Shown: positions 46,468 through 57,034, numbered from the stretch's first letter. The stretch: 64,000 nt of DNA from Candidatus Lachnocurva vaginae (GCA_011082265.1 CP049781.1:186001-250000); one strand, 5' to 3'. Program-made: numbers and translations. The notes: generated by a model from the sequence alone, not told the origin.

Positions 46468-47133
46468 ATGAAAATACTTAATAGAGATGTACAACGTTCA
46501 GAAAATTTAATAACAATGATATTTCTTACATTATCGGGAGGACTTCAGGATACTTATTCATATCTTGTTAGAGGCGAAGTTTTCGCAAATGCTCAGACCG
46601 GAAATATTGTTTTAATGAGCATAAATTTCTTTAAAGGAGAATATGTAAATGTTATAAAATATCTTCTTCCGGTTTTGACATTTTCAGTAGGAATCTATAC
46701 TGCAGAAAAAATACAAGCTAGATTTAAACATGTTAAGAATCTTCATTGGAGACAGATTATATTGCTTGTTGAGATATTTTTATTATTTTTAGTTGCATAT
46801 ATTCCGAAAAATCATAATAATATTGCAAATATGCTTATATCGTTCAGCTGTGCTCTTCAAGTTTTATCTTTCAGAAAGATTGAAGGCTTTCCTTTTGCAA
46901 GTACTATGTGTATAGGAAATATAAGAAATTGCTGCTCTGCATTAAGCATTTATTTTGGAAACAAATCGAAAGCAGCAAGAAGAAAGGCAAAATTTTACTT
47001 TACAATCATATTTACATTTGCACTTGGAGCGGGAATTGGAGAGCTTTTAGTAAATATGTTTGATATAAAACTTATACTTTTATCCTGTTTACTTTTATTT
47101 GTAAGTTTTGTACTTATGATAAAAGAAAAATAA
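46468..47133 (+). CDS. YoaK family (DUF1275) membrane protein
   Basis: A 221-residue protein with six hydrophobic segments and the YoaK signature AGGLQDTYSYLVRG.VFANAQTGNIVLM-like start (about 23-50). The function is unknown; some members are linked to small-molecule transport. It is preceded by AAAGGAAC and followed 12 bases later by the YitT-like gene, so they form an operon. Confidence 0.88.
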   Translation: MKILNRDVQRSENLITMIFLTLSGGLQDTYSYLVRGEVFANAQTGNIVLMSINFFKGEYVNVIKYLLPVLTFSVGIYTAEKIQARFKHVKNLHWRQIILLVEIFLLFLVAYIPKNHNNIANMLISFSCALQVLSFRKIEGFPFASTMCIGNIRNCCSALSIYFGNKSKAARRKAKFYFTIIFTFALGAGIGELLVNMFDIKLILLSCLLLFVSFVLMIKEK

Positions 47134-47145
47134 GAGGAGGTATTA

Positions 47146-48102
47146 ATGAAGGAATACAAAAATGAACTTACTACAGAGGAACTCGTAAAGAGGATAAATG
47201 AGAGGCAGAGAGTTGAGGATACCGGGAAGAATGCTATTAAGCAGGAATCACAAAAAATTTTAATTATAATTTTAGGTTCATTTATCTATGCATTCGGGAT
47301 TAATTTCTTTATTCAGCCGCTTAATTTTTATGCAGGAGGATTTACGGGACTTGCTCAGCTTTTAACATATGGGCTTTCTTTTATGGGATTCAAATTTAAA
47401 AATATGGATATGACAGGTATTTTATATTATGTTTTAAATATACCTTCGATATTTTTTGCTATAAGAAATATGAGAAAAAGATTTATAGTAAAGACATTTA
47501 TAGCAATTAGTACTTTTACAATTTTTGTAACTCTTCTTCCTATACCGGAAGTGCCGCTATTTAATGATAAGCTGGGCTCTGCTATTGTAGGAGGAATTTT
47601 ATCGGGAATTGGAATTGGCTTTATTTTGAGAAGCGGTGCGTGTGACGGTGGAATTGACCTATGGGGAATGATCGTTTTAAATAAAAAAGCAGGAGTATCA
47701 ATAGGAGGGATTGCAGGAGCTTTTAATATTTTACTTTATTTTGTATGCTTTTTACTATTCGATATTCCTACTGTAATATATTCGCTTCTATATTCTCTTG
47801 TGGTTTCTGTAACATGTGATAGAGTTCATACGCAGGCGATAAATTCGCAAGTTATGATTTTAACTAAACAAGATCCTTATAAGATAGAAGTTGAGATTAT
47901 GGGATGCCTTGGAAGAGGAGTTACAAGGATTAAAGGAAACGGAGCTTTCACAGGCGAGGATGTTAATATACTTATGGTATATCTTAGTAAACATGAAATT
48001 TTAAGACTTAGAATGATAGTTAAAAAGATAGATCCGAAAGCATTTATTGCGATAAATCATGGAATAAGAGTTGACGGATTTTTCTTAAGGAAGCTTACTT
48101 GA
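47146..48102 (+). CDS. YitT family membrane protein (YitT_membrane + DUF2179)
   Basis: The 318-residue protein has an N-terminal cytosolic segment, five membrane helices (about 45-235) with the conserved LNFYAGGFTGLAQLL and RSGACDGGIDLWG motifs, and a C-terminal DUF2179 domain (about 245-305, GRGVTRIKGNGAFTG). Its role is not established. A strong GAGGAGG ribosome binding site (47133-47139) precedes the start. Confidence 0.9.
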   Translation: MKEYKNELTTEELVKRINERQRVEDTGKNAIKQESQKILIIILGSFIYAFGINFFIQPLNFYAGGFTGLAQLLTYGLSFMGFKFKNMDMTGILYYVLNIPSIFFAIRNMRKRFIVKTFIAISTFTIFVTLLPIPEVPLFNDKLGSAIVGGILSGIGIGFILRSGACDGGIDLWGMIVLNKKAGVSIGGIAGAFNILLYFVCFLLFDIPTVIYSLLYSLVVSVTCDRVHTQAINSQVMILTKQDPYKIEVEIMGCLGRGVTRIKGNGAFTGEDVNILMVYLSKHEILRLRMIVKKIDPKAFIAINHGIRVDGFFLRKLT

Positions 48103-48134
48103 TATAGGATAAATTAAAAGAAAGGAAAATATTT

Positions 48135-50174
48135 ATGAAACCTGTTGTAATTGAAGATATTTTGAAATTTAAGTTTTTAGAGAATCTTATGGCAAATAAA
48201 GAGGGAACGCATTATGCTTACCAAGTAGCATGTGCTGATAAGGAAAATAATAGCTATAAGAGAGATATTTGGGCTTTTAAGGATAAGAAGCCTTTTAAAC
48301 TTACATCTACAATAAATGCAAGCATTCTTTGCTGGGAAAATGAAGATGAACTTCTCATAAGAAGAGTAGTAGATAAAAAAGAAAAAGGTACTAAAGTTTA
48401 CAAGATTTCTTTAAATGGAGGAGAAGCTGCCTTATATATGGACCTTCCGATTCAAATAAGTTCATTGAAAAAAGCTGATAAAGACACATATATTGCGATA
48501 GCGGAAATAGATGAAGATGATCCCGATTTTTATCTTTTAAGTCCGGATAAAAAAGCTAAGAAACTCGAAGAAAAGAAGAAAAATAGAGAATCAGATTATA
48601 CGGAAGTGACAGAAGTCCCTTATTGGTTTAATGGAGCAGGATTTACAAATAAAAAGAGAAATGCACTATTTTTAATAGAAAAAACAGCTAAAAAAGATGA
48701 AAATGATGTAAATATTTTTAAACTTAAAAGACTTACGGAAAAGGATTTCAGTGTATTTTCGTTTGAAATTAATTATGATAATGTCTATTTTGTTGGGAAT
48801 AAGATAAAGCCGGTTACGGATTTTTATTATGATTTGTATAAATATGATATAAAAGCTGACAAGATTTCTCCGGTATATGATAAACATGATATGGGAATAG
48901 CAGATTTTTGCGTAAAAAATGGAAAAGTTTTTATATTTGCAACCGACTACAAAACTTATGGAGTTAATGAGTCTCCATTCCTTTATGAAGTTGTTAAAGG
49001 TAAATTAAATAAAATTGAAGGTTATAAACCCTCTTATTCTCTCTATGAAAGCATAGTAGGAGATACAATGCTGGGGGGAGGAAAGCAGAGCGTTATAAAA
49101 GAAGAAGGAGATGACTTTATTTTATATAGTCTTGCAACTGTAGAAGATCATGTAGAGATACATAAATTTGATTTATTAAATAATGCGAAGAGAACTACAG
49201 TTGTTAATCTGCCGGGAGCTATATATTATCTTGATATATTAAATAATGATTTAATTTTTGCACATTCAACAAAAAATCACTTAACAGAGCTTTATAAGGT
49301 TAAACCGGATGTAGAAGATGGAGATGAAGCTTCTATTAAGAAGATAACATCTCATAATGATAAAATTCTTAAAAATAAATATATTGCAGAGCCTAAGCGA
49401 ATTGATTATAAGTCTGAAGGTGTAAATCTTCATGGCTGGGTACTTTTACCTGAAAACTTTGATAAGAATAAAAAATATCCTGCAGTCCTTGATATACATG
49501 GCGGCCCTAGAGGAACATATTCAGAAATATTTGTTCATGAAATGCAGGTTTGGGCTTCAGAAGGATTTATTGTGATGTTTACAAATATCAGAGGAAGTGA
49601 TGGACGAGGAGATGACTTTGCTGATATCAGAGGAGATTATGGCGGAGTTGACTATCAAAATCTTATGGACTTTGTAGATATCGTTGAAAAAAAATATCCT
49701 TGCATTGATAAAAAGAAGATTTGTGAAACAGGAGGCTCATATGGCGGATTTATGACTAATTGGATTGTTACGCATACAGATAGATTTGTATGTGCAGCTA
49801 GCCAAAGGTCAATCGCAAACTGGATTTCAATGGCTTATATAAGTGATATTGGACCTTATTTTGGACCGGATCAGTGCGGAATAAATGTAGGAGAATGGTT
49901 TAAGAGCGTTCATCATGATGAACTTTGGAATCATTCACCTTTAAAATATGTGGATAATGCAAAAACACCTACACTTTTCATTCATAGTGATGAAGATTAT
50001 AGATGTCCGCTTCCTGAAGGAATGCAGATGATGCAGGCTATGACATTAAGAGGAATTGATTGCAAGATGGTTATTTTCCATGGAGAGAATCACGAGCTTT
50101 CACGTTCAGGAAAACCGCTTCATAGAATTAAGAGACTTACTGAAATTACAAACTGGTTTAAAAAACATATTTAA
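48135..50174 (+). CDS. S9 family peptidase (acylaminoacyl-peptidase / prolyl oligopeptidase-like)
   Basis: A 679-residue protein: N-terminal beta-propeller (about 1-410) and C-terminal alpha/beta-hydrolase domain (about 415-679). The nucleophile elbow is GGSYGGF (Ser about 538), the catalytic Asp lies in HSDEDYRCP, and His in FHGENHE. It lacks a signal peptide, so it is cytosolic and cuts small oligopeptides. The start has GAAAGGAAA upstream. Confidence 0.92.
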   Translation: MKPVVIEDILKFKFLENLMANKEGTHYAYQVACADKENNSYKRDIWAFKDKKPFKLTSTINASILCWENEDELLIRRVVDKKEKGTKVYKISLNGGEAALYMDLPIQISSLKKADKDTYIAIAEIDEDDPDFYLLSPDKKAKKLEEKKKNRESDYTEVTEVPYWFNGAGFTNKKRNALFLIEKTAKKDENDVNIFKLKRLTEKDFSVFSFEINYDNVYFVGNKIKPVTDFYYDLYKYDIKADKISPVYDKHDMGIADFCVKNGKVFIFATDYKTYGVNESPFLYEVVKGKLNKIEGYKPSYSLYESIVGDTMLGGGKQSVIKEEGDDFILYSLATVEDHVEIHKFDLLNNAKRTTVVNLPGAIYYLDILNNDLIFAHSTKNHLTELYKVKPDVEDGDEASIKKITSHNDKILKNKYIAEPKRIDYKSEGVNLHGWVLLPENFDKNKKYPAVLDIHGGPRGTYSEIFVHEMQVWASEGFIVMFTNIRGSDGRGDDFADIRGDYGGVDYQNLMDFVDIVEKKYPCIDKKKICETGGSYGGFMTNWIVTHTDRFVCAASQRSIANWISMAYISDIGPYFGPDQCGINVGEWFKSVHHDELWNHSPLKYVDNAKTPTLFIHSDEDYRCPLPEGMQMMQAMTLRGIDCKMVIFHGENHELSRSGKPLHRIKRLTEITNWFKKHI

Positions 50175-50268
50175 GGCTTATATATATTTGAATTTTTTAT
50201 AGCTAAAAATTCTACAGCTTAATATTATCAGTATTTTTATAGTTTCGTTTATTATTTAGGAGATTTAT

Positions 50269-52032
50269 ATGAAAATATTGGATAAAATAGAAAGTCCAGA
50301 AGATGTAAAACAACTTAATATAAAAGAACTTAATATTTTAACGGATGAATTAAGAGAAGCACTTATAACTTATTTAAGTAAGCACGGAGGTCATATAGGA
50401 CCGAACCTTGGTGTTGTTGAACTTGAAGTTGCACTTCACTATGTATTTAATTCTCCTGTTGATAAAATAGTATATGATGTATCGCATCAATGCTATGTTC
50501 ATAAAATTCTTACAGGAAGAAAATATGCTTTTACGGAAGAAGAACATTTTGGAGAAGTTACAGGATTTTCCGAGCCTACGGAAAGTGAACATGATTTTTT
50601 TAGAATGGGTCATACATCAACTTCCATTTCTCTTTTAAATGGACTTCAACGTGCAAGAGATATAAAAGGCGATAAAGAAAATGTTATTGCAGTTATAGGA
50701 GATGGATCTTTAAGCGGAGGAGAAGCATATGAAGGGCTTAATAATGTCTCGGAGGCTGGAACCAATGCAATAATCATTGTAAACGATAATGAAATGTCAA
50801 TTTCAGAAAACCACGGAGGCCTTTATAAGAATTTAAAAGAGCTTAGAGAATCTAATGGAAAATGTGAAAATAATTTCTTTAAAGCACTGGGATTTTCTTA
50901 TTTTTATCTTGAAGAAGGAAATGATGTAGAAGCACTTATAGGCATTTTAAGCAAATTAAAAGATACGAAAGAACCGACAGTTTTACATATTCATACTCTA
51001 AAAGGTAAAGGACTTTCCTATGTTATAGAAAATGAAGAAAAATATCATTCGGGCGGTCCATTTAATAGAGAAAATGGAGAGTATCTTTCAAAAGATTCAG
51101 AGGATTATATTCCATTAACTGTAGATTATCTTACAAATAAGATAAAACAAGGTAAAAATATTGCAATAGTGGTATCAGGAACTCCTTCTTATTTCTTTAA
51201 GAAAAAAGAAGATAGAGATATGCTTTCAAATCATTTTATAGATGTAGGGATTGCAGAAGAACATGCTGCTGCCATGATATCGGGTATGGCAAGAAACAAA
51301 GTAAAACCTGTGTACATGGTAGCAAGTTCATTTTTGCAGAGGGCATTTGATCAGGTTTCACAAGACCTTTCGATGAATAATAATCCTGCGGTAATACTTA
51401 CATTTTGGGCATCGATTTATGGAATGAATTCAGCAACTCATTTAGGATTTTTTGATATTCCGCTTTTATCAAATATTCCAAATCTTGTATATTTAGCTCC
51501 AACTTCCAAAGAAGAATATATAGGAATGCTTAAATGGGCAATTAAAGAAAAAGATAAATCTGTTGCTATAAGAGTTCCTGCAAATAAGATGATAAGTATA
51601 GGAAAACTTGATAATACAGATTATTCTATTTTAAATAAATCTAAAGTTGTAAAAGAGGGAAGAGACGTAGCAATTTTGGCAGTAGGCTCTTTCTTTTCAA
51701 GAGGAGAAAAAATTGCTAAAAAGTTAAAAGATGATTTAAATATAAATGCAACTCTTATAAATCCTGTATTTTTAACTGGGCTTGATAAAGACCTTTTAGA
51801 TAAAATATCTAAAAATCATAAGCTTGTCATAACACTTGAAGACGGAATTATAGAAGGCGGATTTGGACAAAAGGTAGCTTCTTTTTATGGAAAGTATGAT
51901 ATAAGGGTGCTTAATTTTGGAATTAAGAAGAAATTCTACAATGGGTATAAAGTAGATGAAATTTTAAAAGATAATAACCTTAACATTGATACGATAGTAA
52001 AAGAAGTTAAAAGATATGTGGAGTTTTTATGA
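50269..52032 (+). CDS. dxs: 1-deoxy-D-xylulose-5-phosphate synthase-like enzyme
   Basis: A 587-residue thiamine-diphosphate enzyme. It has the DXS opening LSKHGGHIGPNLGVVELEVALH, DVSHQCYVHKILTGR, the TPP motif GDGSLSGGEA ending IVNDNEM, and HTLKGKGL, then the transketolase pyrimidine domain (DVGIAEEHAAAM) and the C-terminal transketolase domain. It is shorter than standard DXS (about 620 residues) and differs at usually invariant places (DVSHQ for DVGHQ, FRMGHTSTS for FGTGHSSTS). It could be a second, specialised synthase. It overlaps tex by four bases (ATGA). Confidence 0.78.
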   Translation: MKILDKIESPEDVKQLNIKELNILTDELREALITYLSKHGGHIGPNLGVVELEVALHYVFNSPVDKIVYDVSHQCYVHKILTGRKYAFTEEEHFGEVTGFSEPTESEHDFFRMGHTSTSISLLNGLQRARDIKGDKENVIAVIGDGSLSGGEAYEGLNNVSEAGTNAIIIVNDNEMSISENHGGLYKNLKELRESNGKCENNFFKALGFSYFYLEEGNDVEALIGILSKLKDTKEPTVLHIHTLKGKGLSYVIENEEKYHSGGPFNRENGEYLSKDSEDYIPLTVDYLTNKIKQGKNIAIVVSGTPSYFFKKKEDRDMLSNHFIDVGIAEEHAAAMISGMARNKVKPVYMVASSFLQRAFDQVSQDLSMNNNPAVILTFWASIYGMNSATHLGFFDIPLLSNIPNLVYLAPTSKEEYIGMLKWAIKEKDKSVAIRVPANKMISIGKLDNTDYSILNKSKVVKEGRDVAILAVGSFFSRGEKIAKKLKDDLNINATLINPVFLTGLDKDLLDKISKNHKLVITLEDGIIEGGFGQKVASFYGKYDIRVLNFGIKKKFYNGYKVDEILKDNNLNIDTIVKEVKRYVEFL

Positions 52033-54152
52033 ATATTTTTGACGAGATTGCAAAAGAACTTAATGTTAAAGAATGGCAGGTTTATGCTACTGTAAATCTT
52101 ATTGATGAAGGAAATACGATTCCTTTTATCGCAAGGTATAGAAAAGAAAAAACAGGTCAGCTTACAGACGATATATTAAGAAAGCTTGATGAAAGACTAA
52201 AATATCTAAGAGATTTAAATGACCAGAAAGAAAAGGCTATAAAAAATATAAAAGAGGAAGGGAAATTAACTCCCGAAATGGAAAAGGATATTAATAGTGC
52301 TAAAACGAAAGCTGAGCTTGAAGATATATATAGGCCGTTTAAAAAGAAGAAACAAACTAGAGCGTCAATTGCAAAGGAAAAAGGCCTTCTTCCTCTTTCA
52401 AATATCATATATCTTCAGAAGGAAACAAGAGATATAAAGGATATAGCAAAAGAATATCTATCTTCTGAAAAAGAAGTTAATAAAGTAGAAGATGCTATAA
52501 GCATGGCAAAGGATATAATTGCAGAAAATATTTCTGATAATCCGAAATACAGAAAATTTATAAAAACTCTTATTTGGGATAAGAGTTTTCTTATATCTAA
52601 GGCTAAAGATGAAGATGATAATTCTGTTTATGAAAATTATTACGATTATTCAGAGCCTTTAAAAAAGGCAAAAGGGTTTAAAATTCTTGCATTAAACCGA
52701 GGAGAAAAAGAAAAATTCTTAAAAGTCGAACTTTCTATTCCATATAATGAAATAATTTCTTATCTTGAAAAAGAAATCATATTAAAAGATAACAAAAATA
52801 CAAGTGATATTTTAAAAGATACAATTAAAGATTCCTTTAATAGACTGATTTTTCCGTCAGTTGAAAGAGAAATAAAAAGTGAACTTACTAAAAGGGCACA
52901 GGATAATGCTGTAGATGTATTTAAAAAAAATTTAAAAGGTATTCTTATGCAGCCACCAATTTTAAATATGAATGTCTTGGGATGGGATCCGGGATTTAAA
53001 ACCGGATGTAAAATTTCTGTTGTCGATAAAACGGGAAAAGTGCTTTACACGACAGTAATTTATCCGACAGCACCAACAAATGATGCAAAAATAAAAGCTG
53101 CAAAAAATAAAATTTTAGATTTAATCAAAAAGTATAATGTGGATTTAATATCACTAGGAAATGGGACTGCTTCAAGGGAATCAGAAAAGCTTATAGTTGA
53201 ATGGATTAAAGAAACAAAAAGGAAAGTATCATATATCATAACAAATGAAGCAGGAGCGTCCGTATATTCTGCAAGTGAAATGGGAGCAAAAGAGTTACCT
53301 GAGTATGATGTCGGAGCAAGAAGTGCAATCTGCATGGCAAGGCGTGTAATAGATCCTCTTGCAGAGCTTGTAAAAATTGAGCCGAAATCTTTGGGAGTAG
53401 GACAGTATCAACATGATATCGATGAAAAAAAGCTTACAGATGCACTTGATAAAACAGTAGAAGATTGCGTTAACTCTGTGGGAGTAGACTTAAATACGGC
53501 ATCATATTCTCTTCTTGAACATATTTCGGGAATAACGAAAGCTGTTGCTAAAAATATTGTTTCATATAGAGAAAAAAATGGGATATTTAAAAATAGAAAT
53601 GAATTATTAAAGGTTCCAAAGCTTGGGGAAAAGGCATTTGAACAATCTGCGGGTTTTTTACGAATCAGAAATGGAAATGAATTTTTAGATTCTACAGGTA
53701 TTCATCCGGAAAGCTATGAAGCTGCAAGAAAAGTTATGCATAAGATTAAATCAGGACTTAATAAATCAGATATGCGAACTAACTACAAGGAGATTGCAAA
53801 AGAACTTAACATTGGAGACTTAACTCTTCTTGATATAATAAATGAACTTGAAAAGCCGGGCAGAGACCCTAGAGAGGAGCTTGAAAAGCCTATACTTAGG
53901 AGCGACGTTTTAACGATAGAAGATTTAAAGGAAGGAATGGAGCTTAAAGGCACAGTCAGAAATGTTGTCGACTTCGGAGCATTTGTCGATATAGGAGTTC
54001 ATCAGGATGGACTTATTCATATATCGCAATTTACAAATAAAAAATATATAAAAAATCCGGGGGAGGTTGTAAAAGTAGGCGATATAGTGACAGTAAAAAT
54101 TATTAATATAGATAAGGAAAGAAAAAAAATTTCACTTTCAATGATTTTGTAA
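52029..54152 (+). CDS. tex: RNA-binding transcriptional accessory protein Tex
   Basis: The 707-residue Tex has the N-terminal Tex domain (FIARYRKEKTGQLTDDILR), the YqgF/RNase H-like domain (LGWDPGFKTGCKISVVD, then SLGNGTASRESEKL), helix-hairpin-helix motifs (LNTASYSLLEHISGI), and a C-terminal S1 domain (about 635-707, VRNVVDFGAFVDIGVHQDGLIH). All are intact. It helps nucleic-acid binding and transcription. Its start overlaps the stop of the DXS-like gene. Confidence 0.94.
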   Translation: MNIFDEIAKELNVKEWQVYATVNLIDEGNTIPFIARYRKEKTGQLTDDILRKLDERLKYLRDLNDQKEKAIKNIKEEGKLTPEMEKDINSAKTKAELEDIYRPFKKKKQTRASIAKEKGLLPLSNIIYLQKETRDIKDIAKEYLSSEKEVNKVEDAISMAKDIIAENISDNPKYRKFIKTLIWDKSFLISKAKDEDDNSVYENYYDYSEPLKKAKGFKILALNRGEKEKFLKVELSIPYNEIISYLEKEIILKDNKNTSDILKDTIKDSFNRLIFPSVEREIKSELTKRAQDNAVDVFKKNLKGILMQPPILNMNVLGWDPGFKTGCKISVVDKTGKVLYTTVIYPTAPTNDAKIKAAKNKILDLIKKYNVDLISLGNGTASRESEKLIVEWIKETKRKVSYIITNEAGASVYSASEMGAKELPEYDVGARSAICMARRVIDPLAELVKIEPKSLGVGQYQHDIDEKKLTDALDKTVEDCVNSVGVDLNTASYSLLEHISGITKAVAKNIVSYREKNGIFKNRNELLKVPKLGEKAFEQSAGFLRIRNGNEFLDSTGIHPESYEAARKVMHKIKSGLNKSDMRTNYKEIAKELNIGDLTLLDIINELEKPGRDPREELEKPILRSDVLTIEDLKEGMELKGTVRNVVDFGAFVDIGVHQDGLIHISQFTNKKYIKNPGEVVKVGDIVTVKIINIDKERKKISLSMIL

Positions 54153-54196
54153 ATAGGTTATAATGTGCGAATATACATTACTTTGTATGGCAGAAG

Positions 54197-54219
54197 AAAG
54201 CTTTATTTTATAAAGCTTT
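54197..54219. repeat. Perfect 10-bp inverted repeat before the NSS transporter
   Basis: AAAGCTTTAT (54197-54206) and ATAAAGCTTT (54210-54219), loop of 3. No T tract follows. It is next to the ribosome binding site of the transporter and may influence translation or mark a regulator site. Confidence 0.6.
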
Positions 54220-54239
54220 AGAGAAAGGAAACAATATTT

Positions 54240-55616
54240 ATGAATGAGAGAGAAAGCTTTAAAAGCAGAATGGGCTTCATTTTGGTCAGTGCAGGCTGTG
54301 CTATAGGAATTGGAAATGTTTGGCGATTTCCCTATATTGCGGGGAAGTATGGTGGGGCAGTATTCGTTCTGTTTTATATGATTTTTCTTTTTGCGATGGG
54401 CTGGCCTATAATGACAATGGAACTATCTATAGGACGTGGATCAAAAAAAAGTGCCGGAGAAGGAATGGCATTTTTGGGGAAAAGTAAAAAATGGAAGTGG
54501 TATGGACTTTTTGCTTACATGGGATGTTTTATTCTTATGATGTACTACAATACAGTATCCGGCTGGATGATGGCTTACATTTATGAAATGGCAAGAGGAA
54601 AATTTACATCAGTAGGTGAAAAGGGAGCATCAAAAATTTTTACAGATATGATTGGAAATCCCTCTTATACTATTTTTTGGATGATTTTATCGATTGTTAT
54701 AGGATTTTTGGTTGTAGGAAAAGGGCTTCAAAATGGAGTTGAAAAAATCACAAAGCCTATGATGATATCACTATTCGGACTTATGACAATACTTGCTTTT
54801 CGCTCATTTATGTTACCGGGAGGAGAAAATGGGCTTGCATTTTATTTGCTTCCGGATATAAAAAGAGCTTTAGATCAAGGAATTTTAAATGTTATATCTG
54901 CAGCTATGGGACAAGCGTTCTTTACATTATCATTAGGTGTAGGGGCAATTGCAATTTTTGGAAGTTATATAGGAAAGGACCATTCTGTTCCATCGGAGGC
55001 AAGAACAATTATTTTGCTTGATACATTTGTAGCTATAATGTCGGGACTTATCATTTTTCCTGCTTGTTTTGCGTATAATGTAAACCCGGGCTCTGGCCCT
55101 AGTCTTATATTTATAGCACTTCCGGAAGTGTTCTCGAGGATGCCGGGAGGAAGATTATGGGGTACGATATTTTTTGTATTTATGAGCTTTGCCTCACTTT
55201 CCACAGTTATTGCCGTATTTGAAAATTTAGTTTCTATATTTATGGAAACATTTTCGATGGGGAGAAAAAAGGCTGTAATTATAAATGCTTTGCTTGTAAC
55301 TTTGTTTAGCATTCCATGTCCTTTAGGCTTTAATATATTATCAAATATTCATCCTATGGGAAAAGGCTCAACAATAATGGATTTGGAAGATTTTATAGTA
55401 TCAAATAATATGATTCCTATAGGAACTTTAAATATAATAATTTTCTGCGTTTCTAAAAAATATGGTTGGGGATTTAAAAATTTTATAGAAGAGGCAAATA
55501 CCGGAGACGGATCTAAGTTCTCAAAAAAATTTGAAATATATTTTAAGACAGCTTTACCTATACTTATTATTTTGATTATTATTTCAGGATATTGTCAATT
55601 ATTCGGGAAAAATTGA
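54240..55616 (+). CDS. Sodium-dependent transporter (NSS/SNF family)
   Basis: A 458-residue NSS family transporter with eleven to twelve membrane helices. The sodium/substrate-binding TM1 segment is AIGIGNVWRFPYIAG with its unwound GNVWRFP, and TM6-like AFFTLSLGVGAIAIFGSY is present. It imports an amino acid or related amine with sodium. The start is preceded by AAAGGAAA. It is a single gene; the TraX gene follows 37 bases later. Confidence 0.94.
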   Translation: MNERESFKSRMGFILVSAGCAIGIGNVWRFPYIAGKYGGAVFVLFYMIFLFAMGWPIMTMELSIGRGSKKSAGEGMAFLGKSKKWKWYGLFAYMGCFILMMYYNTVSGWMMAYIYEMARGKFTSVGEKGASKIFTDMIGNPSYTIFWMILSIVIGFLVVGKGLQNGVEKITKPMMISLFGLMTILAFRSFMLPGGENGLAFYLLPDIKRALDQGILNVISAAMGQAFFTLSLGVGAIAIFGSYIGKDHSVPSEARTIILLDTFVAIMSGLIIFPACFAYNVNPGSGPSLIFIALPEVFSRMPGGRLWGTIFFVFMSFASLSTVIAVFENLVSIFMETFSMGRKKAVIINALLVTLFSIPCPLGFNILSNIHPMGKGSTIMDLEDFIVSNNMIPIGTLNIIIFCVSKKYGWGFKNFIEEANTGDGSKFSKKFEIYFKTALPILIILIIISGYCQLFGKN

Positions 55617-55653
55617 ATCACAGTTTAATTTCTATCTAAAAGATATATAAAAT

Positions 55654-56418
55654 ATGAAAAGCAAAGGACTTTCAGGATATAATTTGAAGCTTATAGCTAT
55701 AATTACGATGTTCATAGATCATATTGGAATATGTATTATAGAAAAGCTTTATCAAAATTCTACAAGCATTTTTTCGCTTAATGGAGAAAAGCTTCTATTT
55801 TTGGAGGAGATATTTAGATTAGTAGGAAGACTTTCTTTTCCTATATTTTGTTTTCTTCTGGTAGAAGGATATTATCATACTAAAAATATAAAAAAATATA
55901 TGACAAGGCTTTTTATCTTCGCATTAATATCGGAGATACCGTTTGATTTGGCACTCTTCCATAAATTTTTTTATTGGGGACATCAGAATGTTATGTTCTC
56001 TCTTCTTTTAGGGCTTATTACTATATATTTGTTTGACGATGATAATAATATATTTTTTAGAATTATTAAAAATGTTAGATTCTTTAGAATAGCAGTTATT
56101 CCGGCTTCATGTATTATAGGCGAAACTTTAAAATTAGATTATGGAGCGGGAGGAATATGCACGATTTTCTTTATGTATATATTTTTAAATGAAAAAGGAA
56201 ATTTTCATTGGAAGCATAGAGATTATATATTTTCATTTTTTATAGGGACGATTATACTGGCGTGCTGTCAAGGCTTATCGGAATTAGCTGCACTTATTGA
56301 TATGGCTTTTATAAAAAATTATAATGGAGAAAGAGGAAAAAGCTTAAAATATTTCTTTTATATTTTCTATCCTATACATTTTATTATTTTATATGGAATA
56401 TATATAATACTTAGATGA
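55654..56418 (+). CDS. TraX family membrane protein
   Basis: A 254-residue protein with the TraX pattern: LSGYNLKLIAIITMFIDHIG at the start, RLSFPIFCFLLVEGYYHT near 70, ALISEIPFDLALF and WGHQNVMFSLLLGL. About eight membrane helices occur. TraX of F plasmid is an N-acetyltransferase of pilin; chromosomal homologues in Firmicutes are of unknown role, perhaps acyl transfer. No conjugation genes are nearby. No clear strong ribosome binding site. Confidence 0.85.
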   Translation: MKSKGLSGYNLKLIAIITMFIDHIGICIIEKLYQNSTSIFSLNGEKLLFLEEIFRLVGRLSFPIFCFLLVEGYYHTKNIKKYMTRLFIFALISEIPFDLALFHKFFYWGHQNVMFSLLLGLITIYLFDDDNNIFFRIIKNVRFFRIAVIPASCIIGETLKLDYGAGGICTIFFMYIFLNEKGNFHWKHRDYIFSFFIGTIILACCQGLSELAALIDMAFIKNYNGERGKSLKYFFYIFYPIHFIILYGIYIILR

Positions 56419-56559
56419 AAAATGTAGGGATTAATAAGACTAAGAAATGAATAGATACAAATGTTTTGCAAAATATAATTTTGTGCCATTGATAAAAATG
56501 ATTTTACATGTTAATATGTCATTGGTTTAAAAAATTGTTAGTGTATGGGAGAGGCGATT

Positions 56560-56871
56560 ATGGCAGTATTAGAATTAACAATGGATACTTTTGATAAAGA
56601 AGTATTGGAATCCGACAAACCGGTACTCATTGATTTTTGGGCAACATGGTGCGGACCTTGCCGTATGCAGGGACCTATTTTAGAAGAACTTGCTGAAGAA
56701 ATAGATGATGTGAAAATCTGTAAGGTTGACGTTGATGAAAATCATGCTTTAGCTCAGCGATATAGAGTTATGTCTATTCCGAACCTCGTTTTAATTGAAA
56801 ATGGAGAAGTAAAAAAACAGGAAGCCGGAGTTCATGATATCGATTCTCTATATGAATTTTTAGGAAAATGA
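56560..56871 (+). CDS. trxA: Thioredoxin
   Basis: I start at ATG 56560 (MAVLELT), seven bases after GGGAGAGG; the upstream ATG lies at that site. The 103-residue product has the WCGPC redox centre (C31, C34), DFWAT before it, and the cis-proline in SIPNLV. It reduces disulfides in the cytosol. A terminator follows 60 bases downstream. Confidence 0.95.
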   Translation: MAVLELTMDTFDKEVLESDKPVLIDFWATWCGPCRMQGPILEELAEEIDDVKICKVDVDENHALAQRYRVMSIPNLVLIENGEVKKQEAGVHDIDSLYEFLGK

Positions 56872-56930
56872 TTTTTGATCTTAATGTGTTCAAAAAATAA
56901 TTAAAATAAAAAATAGTTTAAAAAGAAATT

Positions 56931-56963
56931 AAAAATCCGAAGTATAAATCTTCGGATTTTTTT
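56931..56963 (+). terminator. Terminator after trxA
   Basis: AAAAATCCGAAG (56931-56942) pairs with CTTCGGATTTTT (56950-56961) around a 7-nt loop and is followed by T residues. Confidence 0.9.
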
Positions 56964-57034
56964 AATAGAAGAATATAAAAGTAATATACTAATTTACAAA
57001 AATATGATATTATACTAGTGACTAGAGGGAGATT

